64,000 bases of DNA from Diphasiastrum complanatum (lineage: Eukaryota; Streptophyta; Lycopodiopsida; Lycopodiales; Lycopodiaceae): NCBI GenBank assembly GCA_029204225.1, contig CM055092.1, positions 11,282,570-11,346,569 of the forward strand, given 5' to 3'. Shown piece after piece: positions 22,640-33,310 of the stretch. Both the position numbers and the translations under genes were made by a program. The notes beneath the pieces are model-generated. The model was not told where the DNA came from and searched no databases. It saw only the letters and a program-made list of their open reading frames with translations. Every line of letters starts with the position of its first letter. The first letter of the stretch is position 1.

Positions 22640-22960
22640 ACCTCCTCCAACAATGCGTGTTGTGGGATGGTGGCATATATAAGCTGGACGTTTTGAAAGT
22701 GATTATGCTTGTTTATTCATGTAGACTTGTTCCTCGAGATGACTATTGGAAAAAACATTTGTGGCATCCATTTGGTAAACATTCCAACCACAAATAGTGA
22801 AACATCAAAAGCCAAATAGTAACCATGCTTGCCACAAAAGCAAAGATTTCTTTTATATTCTATGTGTATTGTTGAGCATAGCCTTTCGCCACTAGTCGCC
22901 TTGGACAACATAGCCCTTGGGTTTTTGCATATAGAGCTGTTATTTTGAATAACTGTCAAG
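22640..22960 (+). pseudogene. Degenerate copia GAG-pre-integrase fragment, + strand
   Basis: The + strand reads LWDGGIYKLDVLKVIMLVYS, then KKHLWHPFGKHSNHK (from a LWH..FGH-type motif) and, after stops, PFATSRLGQHS. The first 50 bp recur near 6065-6120. It sits next to an oppositely oriented copia RT piece. Confidence 0.5.
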
Positions 22961-22989
22961 AAAAATATTTGTGACCGTGATTTGGCATC

Positions 22990-24340
22990 ATGTGGTTTCT
23001 AGCGGGACTACCTAGAAGCCTCCGACGAGAGTTGAAAAGACGGGAGCAATATGCCACATTGCACGAAGCTATGGAAGACGCAATGAGAGAAGAAGATGAA
23101 GGATCAGATGATGATTCTACACCAGGAACTACATCTCTTCATGCTCCAACTCCTTTAATTGCATCAACCTCAGCCTCTACGAGCTTGTCCAATGAATCGA
23201 TGATGGAACAGATCATGAAGTTACACAAGCAGCAAATGGAGCAACTCACAATCCAATTTGACTAAAAACTGAAGGCTCTTTAGAATATTGCAGCACCACA
23301 ACCAGATCCTTATCAGCAGCAATATCCTCAACGGGACAATGTTTGGTGTCCCATCTATACCCAGAATCACACTTCCAACGAGTGTCCGATACTGAAGCAG
23401 AATTTGAAACTGACGCACAACAATGCATCCTCGCACAACACTGCGTATTGCCCCTACAACCCACGGATCATACAACAAAAGAGAGATCAATTCCAGACCT
23501 CTTATGCTTACCATCAAGGAGCACCTAATGCAGCACCAAGGCTTGGACCAGCCCTTAACAACAAAGAATGACACTACCAGCACCACTAGGGCCAAATAAT
23601 TCTCAAGTAGCCCAGGTGAATCTCACGGCGGCAGAAGCTGAAACATTTTTCCAACAGGAAATGCAACAATGATATGGACATGATGAACCATTCATCGATC
23701 CTGCTATCAATGAGTATTATGCCACATACGCTACACAGCCACAATGTCAAGGGGCTAGATTATATGGATGTTATGGATGCGGAGAAGGACATAGGATTGC
23801 CGAATGTCCAAACAAAGGAATTTATATGCCCTTCTACCGCGAGTGTGGATATGGACATTGCTACAAGAATTGTCCATTGAGAACCAGCACCAGCGCACCA
23901 TTAAATTGGATTGTAGTTCAATCAACAGGCCCAAGCACAACTTCACACTCAACTAGACCAAGGAGACCTCCCTATTGTAACGTTCCAGTGTTAGCCGTTA
24001 TGCGAGCACAAAAGCGCAAGGAGGTAGCTCCATCATCACGACAATCTATATCAGTGCCAGCTGATCAACCTTCAATATCAGGAGGAGCAAGATTACCTTA
24101 TCTGAATGTGAAGGATGAACAAAGACGATATCAGAAGATCAAGCATTGGATACAAGAAGCACAAGCGGAGGAAGCTGCTCAAGCTGCACATCAACCGACA
24201 GCTTCTCAAGACATTGCACCAGAAAGAGATCAACAAGCGAACGCACCGCAAGGTTCACCACACAGATCAGATGTGACCGTGCGATTACACCATCAAGAAG
24301 AACCATTCCATATGGCAGATACCAAAGCTCCAAGGACGAA
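22990..24340 (+). pseudogene. Gypsy gag with tandem zinc knuckles
   Basis: It begins WFLAGLPRSLRRELKRREQY, ATLHEAMEDAMREEDEGSDD, passes a coiled, Gln-rich stretch (MMEQIMKLHKQQMEQLTIQF) and is broken by a TAA and a TAG where CAA and CAG are expected. Two knuckles follow: CYGCGEGHRIAEC (23769-23807) and YRECGYGHCYKNC (about 23836-23877). Both have only three residues between the second Cys and His, and the second has Tyr at the first Cys position. A Gln/Ala-rich tail runs to about 24340. Confidence 0.75.
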
Positions 24341-24625
24341 ACACATGGTCTTATCCTAGGCCATATTGTATCTAGACAGGGGATCGCCACTGATCTGTCC
24401 AAGATACGTATTATCATGGATCTTCCACCCCCTGGAATGATTCGTGGAGTTTATGTATTTATGGGACATGCCAATTACTACCGAATCTTCTTTCTATTCT
24501 TTGCGGATTTGGCATGTCCTATCTACAAGTTGACAATTGATTCACATTGGACGGAGGAAGCCCTACAAGATTTCCAAAAGCTGAAGGAAACACTTATATC
24601 TGCACCAATCTTATAGCCTCCCAAT
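24341..24625 (+). pseudogene. Gypsy reverse transcriptase C-terminus and start of RNase H
   Basis: Reads THGLILGHIVSRQGIATDLS, KIRIIMDLPPPGMIRGVYVF, MGHANYYRIFFLFFADLACP and QDFQKLKETLISAPIL-stop-PPNW. These are the conserved RT thumb/connection and the first RNase H strand of Ty3/gypsy Pol. It is cut off right after NWTID by the inserted block. Confidence 0.85.
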
Positions 24626-24664
24626 TGGACAATTGACAAACAAGACACGAAGGTCGAACGAGAA

Positions 24665-25228
24665 CAATTCGCGACAGTCAACTGTTTTTGACTCGAAGCA
24701 CGAACGATTCGCGAATCAATCGCGAATTGTAAACACACCTCCAAGATCGCAAACCGCAAAAGGGACGCAAAACGAAGACTATGAAAAGAATGAAACAAAC
24801 GAAGAGAAATCATTTGCGTTGCCAGTTGGCAGCTCAATAGGCTTCATGCCCAGCTGAAACGAATAGCAACGACGGAGACTAACTAACTAGTTGATTAGCG
24901 TTAACTAGTCTTGTGATTCTACGTTTAGCTATCTTGTAAACTCCACATGGTGGAAGTATAAACAATCCTTTCTGGATCATAACCAAAAAAAAGTAGAGAG
25001 ATAGTGAATACAGAGATCTGTAAGAAACAGAGAGAGACGTAGCGAATAGAGTAAGAAAGCAAAATACCATAGCTGTGCATGAAAGTCTGCCAACGAGCAG
25101 AACACAGCGAAAGAGCAGAGAGTCATTCCGCCAACGAGCGAAGACACTGACGATCTTGCTCTAAAACCAAACTGACAATATAGTCGCTCTATTTTGTGTA
25201 TCTCTTGGCCTTGTGCTGTGTCTCTTGA
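24665..25228 (+). repeat. 564-bp direct repeat, left copy
   Basis: Nearly identical (my reading, over 90 percent) to 28908-29472. It carries a TATA-like TATAAACAA near 24957, as an LTR would, but its ends are not TG...CA and no primer-binding or polypurine site adjoins it. The pair flanks the copia-rich block inside the gypsy RNase H. Confidence 0.85.
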
Positions 25229-25299
25229 TTGCTAGAATAAAATATGTTCTGTGATAACTCAATGGTTACAAAGATATCAGTTATGAATTCAACTACATG

Positions 25300-26560
25300 A
25301 ATTCTATCCAAGAAAGTAGTAACCAGTATCAAGACTCTCAATGTGTTTAGTTCTCGCATGGAACACTAGATTATTTGCTAGCTGAATGCCACTCTGACTG
25401 TCGCTATGTAATGTCGTGGGATTTTTCTGTTTCATGCCAACTTCTTCCAAGATTTGTCTCAACCATATACCTTCATGTGCTGCACTACACATTGCCTTAT
25501 ACTCTGCTTCTATGGTAGAAAGAGCAATTGTACTTTGCTTCTTACTAGACCAGGAAAAGCAACTACCACAAAACTGGAATACATATCCTGTGGTGGATCT
25601 ACGATCATCATAGTCACCTCCCCAATCCGCATCCACATAGCCACACAACTCAGGTAAACCATCATGCTTCTTGTAAATCAAGCCATAATCTGAAGTGCCT
25701 TTCACATAACGCAAAACGCGTTTAGCTGCCTTCCAATGTGTTTCCATAGGTGCTACCATAAACTGACTTACAATGCCAACAACATAGCATATATCTGGTC
25801 TAGTCATGGTAAGGTAAATCAAGCTCCCTACTAACTACCTATACAGTGTAGCATCAAACGATTGTGACTCATCAAGCTTAGGAAGTTTTTACCTAGTTCA
25901 ATAGGAGTATTTACTGGTTTGCAATCCTGCAATCTAAACCTGTGCAGCAACTCTTTGACATATTTCACCTGTGTTAAACCCACTTCGTGTCTTTTTTGCC
26001 ACATCTCTACTCCAAGGTAATAATGCATCAGGCTGAGATCTGTCATCTCGAATTATTCCATGAGGTCTTTCTTGATCATATCTATCATCTCTTGATTATT
26101 TCCCGTAATAATCAAGTCATCAACATAAAGAGCAATCAAAGCAACCATACCATTGAAGCATAAGGCATATAGATTTGGATCAGAATGTGTTCTCACCATC
26201 CCCTTTGAATGAAAGTAGGCATCAATTCTGCTATACCACGCACGTGGTGCCTATTTAAGACCATAAAGCGCTTTCTTCAAGCGACATATTTTATTTTCTT
26301 GTCCCTTCATTACAAAGCCTTCAAGTTGATCTATGAACACCTCTTCTTCTAACTCACCATTTAGAAAAGCAGATTTCACATACATCTGATGCAAAGGCCA
26401 ACCAAAATGTAAAGCTAAAGCAACAAGTAAAGGTAGAGTATTCCACTTACATACCGGCGCAAAGGTCTCCTCATAGTCGATGCCTTTACTTTGTGCTTAC
26501 CCTTTGATCACCAATCTTGCCTTGTGCTTTGACTGCTTGAGTGTGAACAAGTTGAACTTG
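25300..26560 (-). pseudogene. Copia reverse transcriptase and RNase H, minus strand
   Basis: On the minus strand: GIDYEETFAPVCKWNTLPLL, SAFLNGELEEEVFIDQLEGF, LKKALYGLK-stop-APRAWYSR, ALYVDDLIITGNNQEMIDMI, LSLMHYYLGVEMWQKRHEVG, SLIYLTMTRPDICYVVGIVS, AAKRVLRYVKGTSDYGLIYK, YVDADWGGDYDDRRSTTGYV, SSKKQSTIALSTIEAEYKAM and SGIQLANNLVFHARTKHIES. YVDD and the RNase H Asp/Glu residues are kept. A few stops and one shift near 25830 break it. Gag, protease and integrase are missing upstream. Confidence 0.85.
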
Positions 26561-26772
26561 TAAATTGTAAACTATAAATATTAAAATGGCTCACACCATT
26601 TTGTAAGAAAATGTAAATAGCAGGTTTTTTGTAACTTGTTGTTCTATTTTGCTTATATTTGGTATAGGGTACTGGGTCTTAATTTAAAGGCTACTAGACT
26701 GACCTCCAAAAACTAGGCGTTGACCGATCAACATGACACATGTCATATGCTCATATATCAGTAGCGATAACC

Positions 26773-26940
26773 TTAGGCTCTGATACCATGTCGTGGAAGC
26801 TGTTACGTTTCGTGTTCGTCCTCTCTCAACTGATTCGTGAACAATTTTTTGTCTTTGAATTTTCTTTTTGTGGGGAAGCTCTTACGGGATTCCAGACACT
26901 CATATCACTTTATACGCGAGAGGCTGCTGAGTCGTGAAAT
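26773..26940 (-). repeat. Partial 5' LTR with primer-binding site of a minus-strand copia element
   Basis: On the minus strand, TGGTATCAGAGCCT (26786-26773) follows CTTCCACGACA, giving a Met-tRNA-type primer-binding site and the inner end of an LTR. The LTR is cut at about 26940, where a + strand copia fragment begins. It is probably the start of the element whose RT lies at 25.3-26.5 kb, with its middle deleted. Confidence 0.65.
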
Positions 26941-26944
26941 TTAT

Positions 26945-27378
26945 GTGTTCATTGTAGCACAGAAGAACAACTAGCTGATATTTTCACTAAGCCACTTGTT
27001 GGAGAAAAGTTTGATAAGTTTAGATCAAAGCTTTCTGTACTTAAAGTTTGTTGATTTTAAAGCTATGTATATGACTGTATAAAAAGTAGACTCTACTTTA
27101 AGAGAGAGAGTTAGAATTAAAGTAGAATCACTGTGCTATTGTACTGTGAGTCATATCAGTTGATAAAAATCAGTTGGCCTCGCCACGAGGCAAGTCGACG
27201 GGACACGCATCCCGCCAACGGCAACCTGGGTCATGCATGGGTTGCCTGAGTGAACAACTATATGTATAGTGTAATTTCATTTTGAGAAATACATTTGATA
27301 TGTGAGCTTGCTGTGGAGAGTGTTTTCTGTTCGTGTTACTGTGTAGCATGATCTGTATTCCTGTTCGAAGCAAATTCT
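26945..27378 (+). mobile_element. Copia RNase H C-terminus plus 3' LTR, + strand
   Basis: Reads STEEQLADIFTKPLVGEKFD then KFRSKLSVLKVC-stop, the standard end of copia Pol. A purine tract AAGAGAGAGAG near 27100 is followed by an LTR-like segment to about 27378 containing a GC-rich inverted stretch. Boundaries are approximate. Confidence 0.65.
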
Positions 27379-27930
27379 AAGTCACATGACCTCTCGCACT
27401 GAATGGTTTACCAAGTATGCAGTTTACAACAGAGATCAATTCATCTACCTCAGAGATTCAAGCACCATACGCGTTGAAGACAAAGTTATAGTCAAGATTT
27501 CATTCAACAACGATCTATCTATTTGTGTTTCCAATGTCCTTCACGTTTCTCAGCTATCAAAGAACCTGTTATCAGTCTCTAAGATAACTGACGAGGGCTA
27601 CACTGTTACTTTCTCATCTAAGCAGTGTACAATATTCAAGGAAGATATTACTCTGGCTACATGCACTAGAGTCTGACATCTTTACGTATTTTCTAATTCA
27701 GTTGCATTAGCTAGCATCTCTCATGAAAATGTAAATGATAATGCTATTTTGTGGCATAGTCGTTTTGGACACATGAATACAAGATCACTTTCCAATATGC
27801 GTTGTAATAATTTAGTTGATGGATTGTATTTTCCTCCTTCATTAAATAGGAAATCTTTCTTTTGAGAATCATGCGTCTATGGCAAACTCTCTAGAAACAA
27901 GTTTCCCAAATCATGTTAGCCGAATTTTTG
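27379..27930 (+). pseudogene. Copia protease and GAG-pre-integrase fragment, + strand
   Basis: SHMTSRTEWFTKYAVYNRDQ (after the lost DSGAS), VSNVLHVSQLSKNLLSVSKI, LWHSRFGHMNTRSLSNMRCN and, after a stop, ESCVYGKLSRNKFPKS. It is a different family from the neighbours. Confidence 0.75.
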
Positions 27931-28907
27931 ATGACATAATTCGGGCTAAAAATGAGCTTTTTGAAGTTTATCTGATTCCTTGCCCTTCAATGAAAGTTGG
28001 TTATGGAGAGGAGGCTTCGTGGCTTTCTGAGGGAAAGAAAAGACTCCAGAGAGAAGCAATCATCATTCATTCTTGTTTGTGAGTGGGAGAAACCAAGGAG
28101 CCATCTTCTATTACAGAGCCGTGAGTTCGCTCTGAGAGAAGGTATGAGTGAGAAGTTTTTCCTTGCAAGAATGTTTCACTGATATTCTCTTTGCATTGGA
28201 TCTGAATGAAAGACAGACAACTTTGTGAAATCTGCTGATAGCCATGATTGGACCAAATCTAAAATTTGTTGTTGAATCGAGTCTGAATTCTATTGAATAT
28301 TTGAGATTTGAAGAAGTGTGAAATGCTATTTTGCCTGCTGTTGCTTTGAAGAGAATCGTTGTTGTGTGGACTTTCTGCCTCGTTGACATGTGAAGGCTAC
28401 TTACTGCGAAATCTGCTATCGAAGTGCGATGCAACCCTGCTGTCCAATCTTGTGAAGAGAGATTAGAGAAGTGAGAGCGAAGACTTTCTTTCCCTCTCGG
28501 TCATCGCTGGTCCACAGAGAGTTTTCCCTGTAATTGTATCTGATGTATGAATCTTACATCTAAATCTCTGATCATTGGGAATGGAGAAGGAAAGAATTTG
28601 AAGCAGATTGAAGCCAAACATTTGTGTGAAATCCATTTACATTCATGCTGAATCAAACCTGATAGTTGCTGTTGAAGTAAATCTGAATTAAAATGGATTT
28701 TGAAAGCCTGGATCCCTTTGAAGCATTGTCATTCCTACTATTCTGAAGGAGGGCTTCATTCCATTGTTGCTTGTTGTATTTGAGAAGGAGGATCTGAATT
28801 ACATCCTTGCTGCTGTTTTGAAAGAGTGATATGTGGGTGAAGAAATCCCACGCTGCCCAGGAAGAGAGTTGCTGCACCATCGTGACCTGATCTGTGCCAT
28901 TGAGAGG
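27931..28907. other. Non-coding filler between copia fragments
   Basis: No domain recognised on either strand. Parts may be LTR sequence of an unidentified element. Confidence 0.4.
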
Positions 28908-29472
28908 CAATTCGCGATAGTCAATGTGACTTTGACTCGAAGCAAGAACGATTTGCGAATCAATCGCGAATTGTAAACACACCTCCAGGACCACAAACCG
29001 CAAAAGGGACGCAGAATGAAGACTACGAAAAGAACGAAACAAATGAAGAGAAATCCTTTGCGTTGCCAGCTGGCAGCTCAACAGGCTTTATGCCCAGCTG
29101 AAACGAATAGCAACGACGGAGACTAACTAACTAGTTGATTAGCGTTAACTAGTCTTGTGATTCTACATTTAGCTATCTTGTAAACTCCACATGGTGGTGG
29201 TATAAACAATCCTCTCTGGATCATAACAAAGAAAAAGTAGAGAGATAGTGAATACAGAGATCTGTAAGAAACAGAGAGAGACGTAGGGAATAGAGTAAGA
29301 AAGCAAAATACCATAGCTGTGCATGAAAGTCTGCCAACGAACAGAACATAGCGAAAGAGCAGAGAGTCATTCTGCCAACGAGCGAAGACACTGACGATCT
29401 TGCTCTAAAACCAAACTGACAATATAGTCGTTCTATTTCATGTATGTCTTGGCCTTGTGCTGTGTCTCTTGA
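28908..29472 (+). repeat. 565-bp direct repeat, right copy
   Basis: Partner of 24665-25228 in the same orientation. It ends with TGTCTCTTGA, immediately before gypsy RNase H resumes at ESLVMIFSAKKFCHYL. Confidence 0.85.
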
Positions 29473-31026
29473 ATCCTTGGTAATGATATTTTCGGCCAAG
29501 AAGTTTTGCCATTATCTTATGACAACTCATTTTGCATTCTATACTGATCATCAACCTTTACTCTACCTAGTCAACAAAACCTGCAACACAAGGAGAATCA
29601 CTAGATGGTTACTCTTGTTGCTCGAGTTCGATTTTCAAATAGTGGTACACAAAGGCAAACAACATTATATGGCGGATCATGTATCACGAATCAAATCGAC
29701 ACAGAAGATCTCCATCCTGATGATGAATTACCGGATACTACTTTATTTTACGTGGATGCTGTACCGGATTGGGCCGCAGACATAGTTGAGTATTTGATGA
29801 ACGACCAACCTGATCGATCACTATCCAAGGCGCAACAACAAAAACTTGTACTTAAAGCTCGTCCATATCAGCTGATTGCCGGCCAACTGTATCGAAGAGG
29901 GGTGGACAATATCATTCGTCATTGTATCCTGCCCCATGAGACAAGTCAAATTATGTCCCTCTCGCATGAAGCAATGGGAGGTGGACACTTTGTAGCAGAT
30001 GTAACAATACGCAAGGTTCTACAATCCGGCTGTTGGTGGCCAACAATGCACAAGGATACTGAGGCATATATCAAGCAATGTGATGTATGTCAGAGGGCAC
30101 GCAGACCAACGAAGACGAACTATGAGCCGTTACATCCTATATTGGCTCAAGCTTCATTTGAGAAATGAAGACTTGATTACGTTGGCCCTATTCACCCAGC
30201 CGCTCGCAGTACCCAAGCCCAATATATTATCGTGGCAGATTATCTCACAAAGTGGGTTGAAGCCAAAGCAGTGCATGTAGCAGATGCTAGGTCCACCACG
30301 AAGTTCCTCTACGAAAATATTATTGCACGCTTCGGATGTCCAGTGGAGATAGTCAGCGATTGGGAAACTCACTTTGTCAATGAGACCATCAAGGTCTTAT
30401 TAGAAGAGTTCTTTGTGATCCATCGTTTCAGCACACCTTACTACCCAAGAGGCAATGGCCAAGCCGAATCTTCTAATAAGATTATGTGCGGCATTTTGAC
30501 AAAGACAATAGAAGCAAGCAGATTAGATTGGTAGCACAAGCTACATGCTGCTCTGTGGGCTTTCAGAACTACATAAAAAGACAGCACCGAACCATTCCAG
30601 CTAGTGTATGGAAAAGATGCAGTCATGCCGGTGGAATTTCTTGTTCCATCTCTTTGCATTGCCATAGTGCAACAATTGGATGATACAAGATCGCTCCACC
30701 TTCGTCACGAAGCGCTACACAAGTTGTGCGAAACATGCTTGTTAGCGGTCCATGCTCTTGCTGTAGAGAAAGCACGTCGCAAGGCCTGGCATGATCGTCG
30801 TCTTCACAAGAAAGATCTTCAAAAAGGAGATTTGGTCCTCATGTACAAGCCAAAGACGATCAAAGGAAAGCTGAAGTTCACTAATGAAGGCCCTTATCGC
30901 ATCATCGACATCCTATCGCAAGGGGCAGTGACTTTAGAAACAATGGATGGGATGTTTGCTACGCCCATCAACGGTAGCCGATTACGCAAGTACTGGTCAC
31001 CACAGGCCTTCCCAAACACTTCTTGA
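29473..31026 (+). pseudogene. Gypsy RNase H remainder and integrase
   Basis: RNase H: FYTDHQPLLYLVNKTCNTRR, LEFDFQIVVHKGKQHYMADH. A shift leads to the integrase zinc region HEAMGGGHFVADVTIRKVLQ and CDVCQRARRP, then the core: IIVADYLTKWVEAKAVHVAD, IVSDWETHFVNETIKVLLEE (SDW-E where SDxG is usual) and YYPRGNGQAESSNKIMCGIL. The C-terminal part reads VYGKDAVMPVEFLVPSLCIA, KGDLVLMYKPKTIKGKLKFT, NEGPYRIIDILSQGAVTLET. Stops occur at about 30166 (TGG to TGA), 30532 (CAG to TAG) and 30574. The end at 31026 looks like the natural terminus. Confidence 0.9.
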
Positions 31027-31154
31027 AGAGTTCAGCATAGGCTCCTCATCATCGAATAAAGCCTCGGGTTTTACGTAAACGATCTTTATCCACGCTTTTC
31101 CTGACGCACTCCATCATCCGCAATAAACGTGTCGACAGGGACCGTCACCTATTT

Positions 31155-31639
31155 AGGTGGGGGATACTGTTGGGCACTTAGTGGGTCCCGCCACTAAAGT
31201 ACTACTGGCTAAGCTTACCAAGTGGGCCCCGCCACAATACACTGTAGATGTAGAGTAATAAGTGTGAGAGCACTGGATTCCTGCGTGTATAAGCCCAACC
31301 CATTGGTTTTGTAGAACTTGTAGAATTAGAAATAAGTGACTAGGGACTTAAAACTCTAAAATGACATTAGAGGCCCTAAGTCAAGTTGTTAATATAAAGC
31401 TAAAAGGGCCCAAATTAGAACTCACATGAATCATGTGAGTGTCCTTCTGCTTTCCTAGAACCACTAGATTCGTTTTGTGTTAGTTTTAAACGGCTTGGAT
31501 TAGGATCCTTGCCATTGTAATTAACCAATAGGAGAAAGGGGCAAGGGCCTTCCCCATCCATAAAAAGGTACCCTTTGTACCATATTTCCATATTCAATAG
31601 GAGGAGGAGATTATGCCCAAATGAGATTTGAACATCCTT

Positions 31640-31716
<77 letters not shown>

Positions 31717-31970
31717 TTTGCATGTTGTATTTGTTTTCCATTTGCTTCTTCTCTCTACTTGCATGTTGTTAATGATTCCTAAGAGAGTAGAGAGGATAGG
31801 ATGTAAGCACCTCTCCCATTGTAATCTATTATTCCTTCTCATGCTTGTGGTTAAAGTAGGGTGGATAGTTAGATGTGGTTAATCTAGGTGTGGTTAGAGT
31901 AGGATTTGCAAGGGAAGCACTATTTCCTTGGGAACGAATCTATGCGTGATAGGTGAACCAAGGCCACTAC
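31155..31970 (+). repeat. Polypurine tract and 3' LTR of the gypsy element
   Basis: AGGTGGGGGATAC precedes TGTTGGGCACTTAGTGGG at 31168, the usual PPT-LTR border. A TATA-like motif (GTGTATAAGCCC) lies near 31285. The LTR contains the (CT)n array at 31641. Its right end is uncertain and placed near 31970. Confidence 0.7.
31641..31713. repeat. (CT)n microsatellite inside the gypsy LTR
   Basis: About 36 CT units. Long (RE)n or (LS)n frames across it are artefacts. Confidence 0.95.
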
Positions 31971-32159
31971 ATGGTGGCCATATTATATTTTCGTGCAACA
32001 ATGATGGGAGGCTCTTGGACATCTTGATTTACAGCTTGGACAACTTCAAAGTGGATCGCCGGAGCCCACCGTTGTTTTTTGTCACACAACCTAGATTTCA
32101 ACACTGCCTGACTCGATTTCATGGAGAATGTGCGATATCATTTAATAAAAATTCGACGT

Positions 32160-32245
32160 GATGCAAATAAACTTCCCACAATAACCGCATCTTGCAGGTG
32201 TCATGGGACCGCCACCAGTTTTGGTGGGGGATACTGTTGGAGGGT
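32160..32245 (+). repeat. Second gypsy polypurine tract and LTR start
   Basis: TTTTGGTGGGGGATAC then TGTTGGAGGGTTTGC at 32235. The 50 bp before it (GTGTCATGGGACCGCCACC) correspond to the sequence before the first tract (GTGTCGACAGGGACCGTCACC), so this is the 3' end of a related but different gypsy copy. Confidence 0.55.
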
Positions 32246-32758
32246 TTGCAGATCCCAAGGTAACATATATCTTTATAGGACTCCAAATTTAATTTTCTTT
32301 TATAGACATGTTTCTATGGTCATAAAGGATTTTTGAAAATAAATAGTGAAATAAAGGGTTGTAAAAAGCACCTCCAAAGAGCTGCAACTTTTTAGCACCT
32401 TTTAATAATTGTCAACACTTGATATGGAAAATTCTAGATGCACATATCTATCTCTACATAACTCCAAGTTAAAAAAGAATTGAGAGACATGTTTCTATGG
32501 TCATGTAATAAATTTTAAAGTAGAGAACCCAAAAAAATATTGTTAAAATCATGGTGTTGTACACTCAAATATGAAACTTCCAGTTTTGGTGATTTTCAAC
32601 ACTTAAATAGGTAACTTTGGATGCACGTATCTCTCTATAGACCTCAAAATTCAATTTTTTTTATAGGCTTGTTTCTATAATCATATAGGATTTTAAGAGT
32701 AGACAGACAAAAAATTGCACAATAATGTAGTCCCATATATGAAAATATTGAAGTTTCA
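32246..32758. other. LTR-like or intergenic sequence
   Basis: AT-rich with recurring phrases (GACATGTTTCTATGGTCAT near 32305 and 32488), hinting at internal duplication. No coding domain. Confidence 0.4.
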
Positions 32759-33310
32759 TTAGTACCCCCACATGTTTGACACATCATGTCTTACATATAA
32801 GTTGCTCAAAAGGACGGTCTCAAAATTTTTAATCAATAAATGTATATATGAAGAGATTGTGTTCAACCTCTTCTGAACTTTGGGAGATGTGAACTCATCC
32901 AATGATGCCATCCATTGTTGTCGGGAAACAAATTGGTTTTTCCAGTAAAGGGCATAGTTGACATGTGAAAGGATTTGATGTGATTCATCATAGTTGAGAT
33001 ATGAGTTTTTAAATAAGTGCTTGAAATGCACACTTTTGTGCTCATTTTGTGCCGACTCTAGTGTGAAAGTTTTTTTCAAATTTGGAAATGGCTTTTTGAA
33101 AGTGCTAATGTAGGCATTCTTAAACAATTTCCAATTAGTTCGATTATTGTGCGCTCTCCCAAGTGGTTTAAAGAGTAGCCCATTTTCTTTCTCTTCCACC
33201 AATTAAAGGCTACTACTTCAAATTGATTAGTATTATAAATGACCTTAGCTAGATCAAGTTTATTGAACAATATGAAATATCTATCTAATCTATCCAATAT
33301 TCCTTTAATA
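32759..33310 (-). pseudogene. Retrotransposon gag fragment, minus strand
   Basis: The minus strand reads DRLDRYFILFNKLDLAKVIY, FEVVAFNWWKRKKMG and, after a frame change, NRTNWKLFKNAYISTFKKPF. The W..F......F.P pattern after a DWW-like motif matches the Retrotrans_gag domain of Ty3/gypsy elements. It continues as unrecognised sequence to the stop at 32759. Confidence 0.55.

Larger units (their letters stand above)
22984..31970 (+). mobile_element. Ty3/gypsy element, interrupted and internally deleted
   Basis: The order is gag with zinc knuckles (22990-24340), end of reverse transcriptase (24341-24625), a 4.85-kb foreign block, RNase H remainder (29473-29700), integrase (29700-31026), polypurine tract (about 31155-31167) and 3' LTR from 31168. 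Gag is joined directly to the end of RT, so protease and most of RT are deleted. No 5' LTR was found. Stops include CAA/CAG-to-stop and TGG-to-TGA changes. Confidence 0.85.

Noticed and set aside
22717-22959. Minus-strand 80-codon frame near 22.8 kb
   Set aside because: The + strand gives a copia GAG-pre-integrase reading for the same bases, which explains them better.
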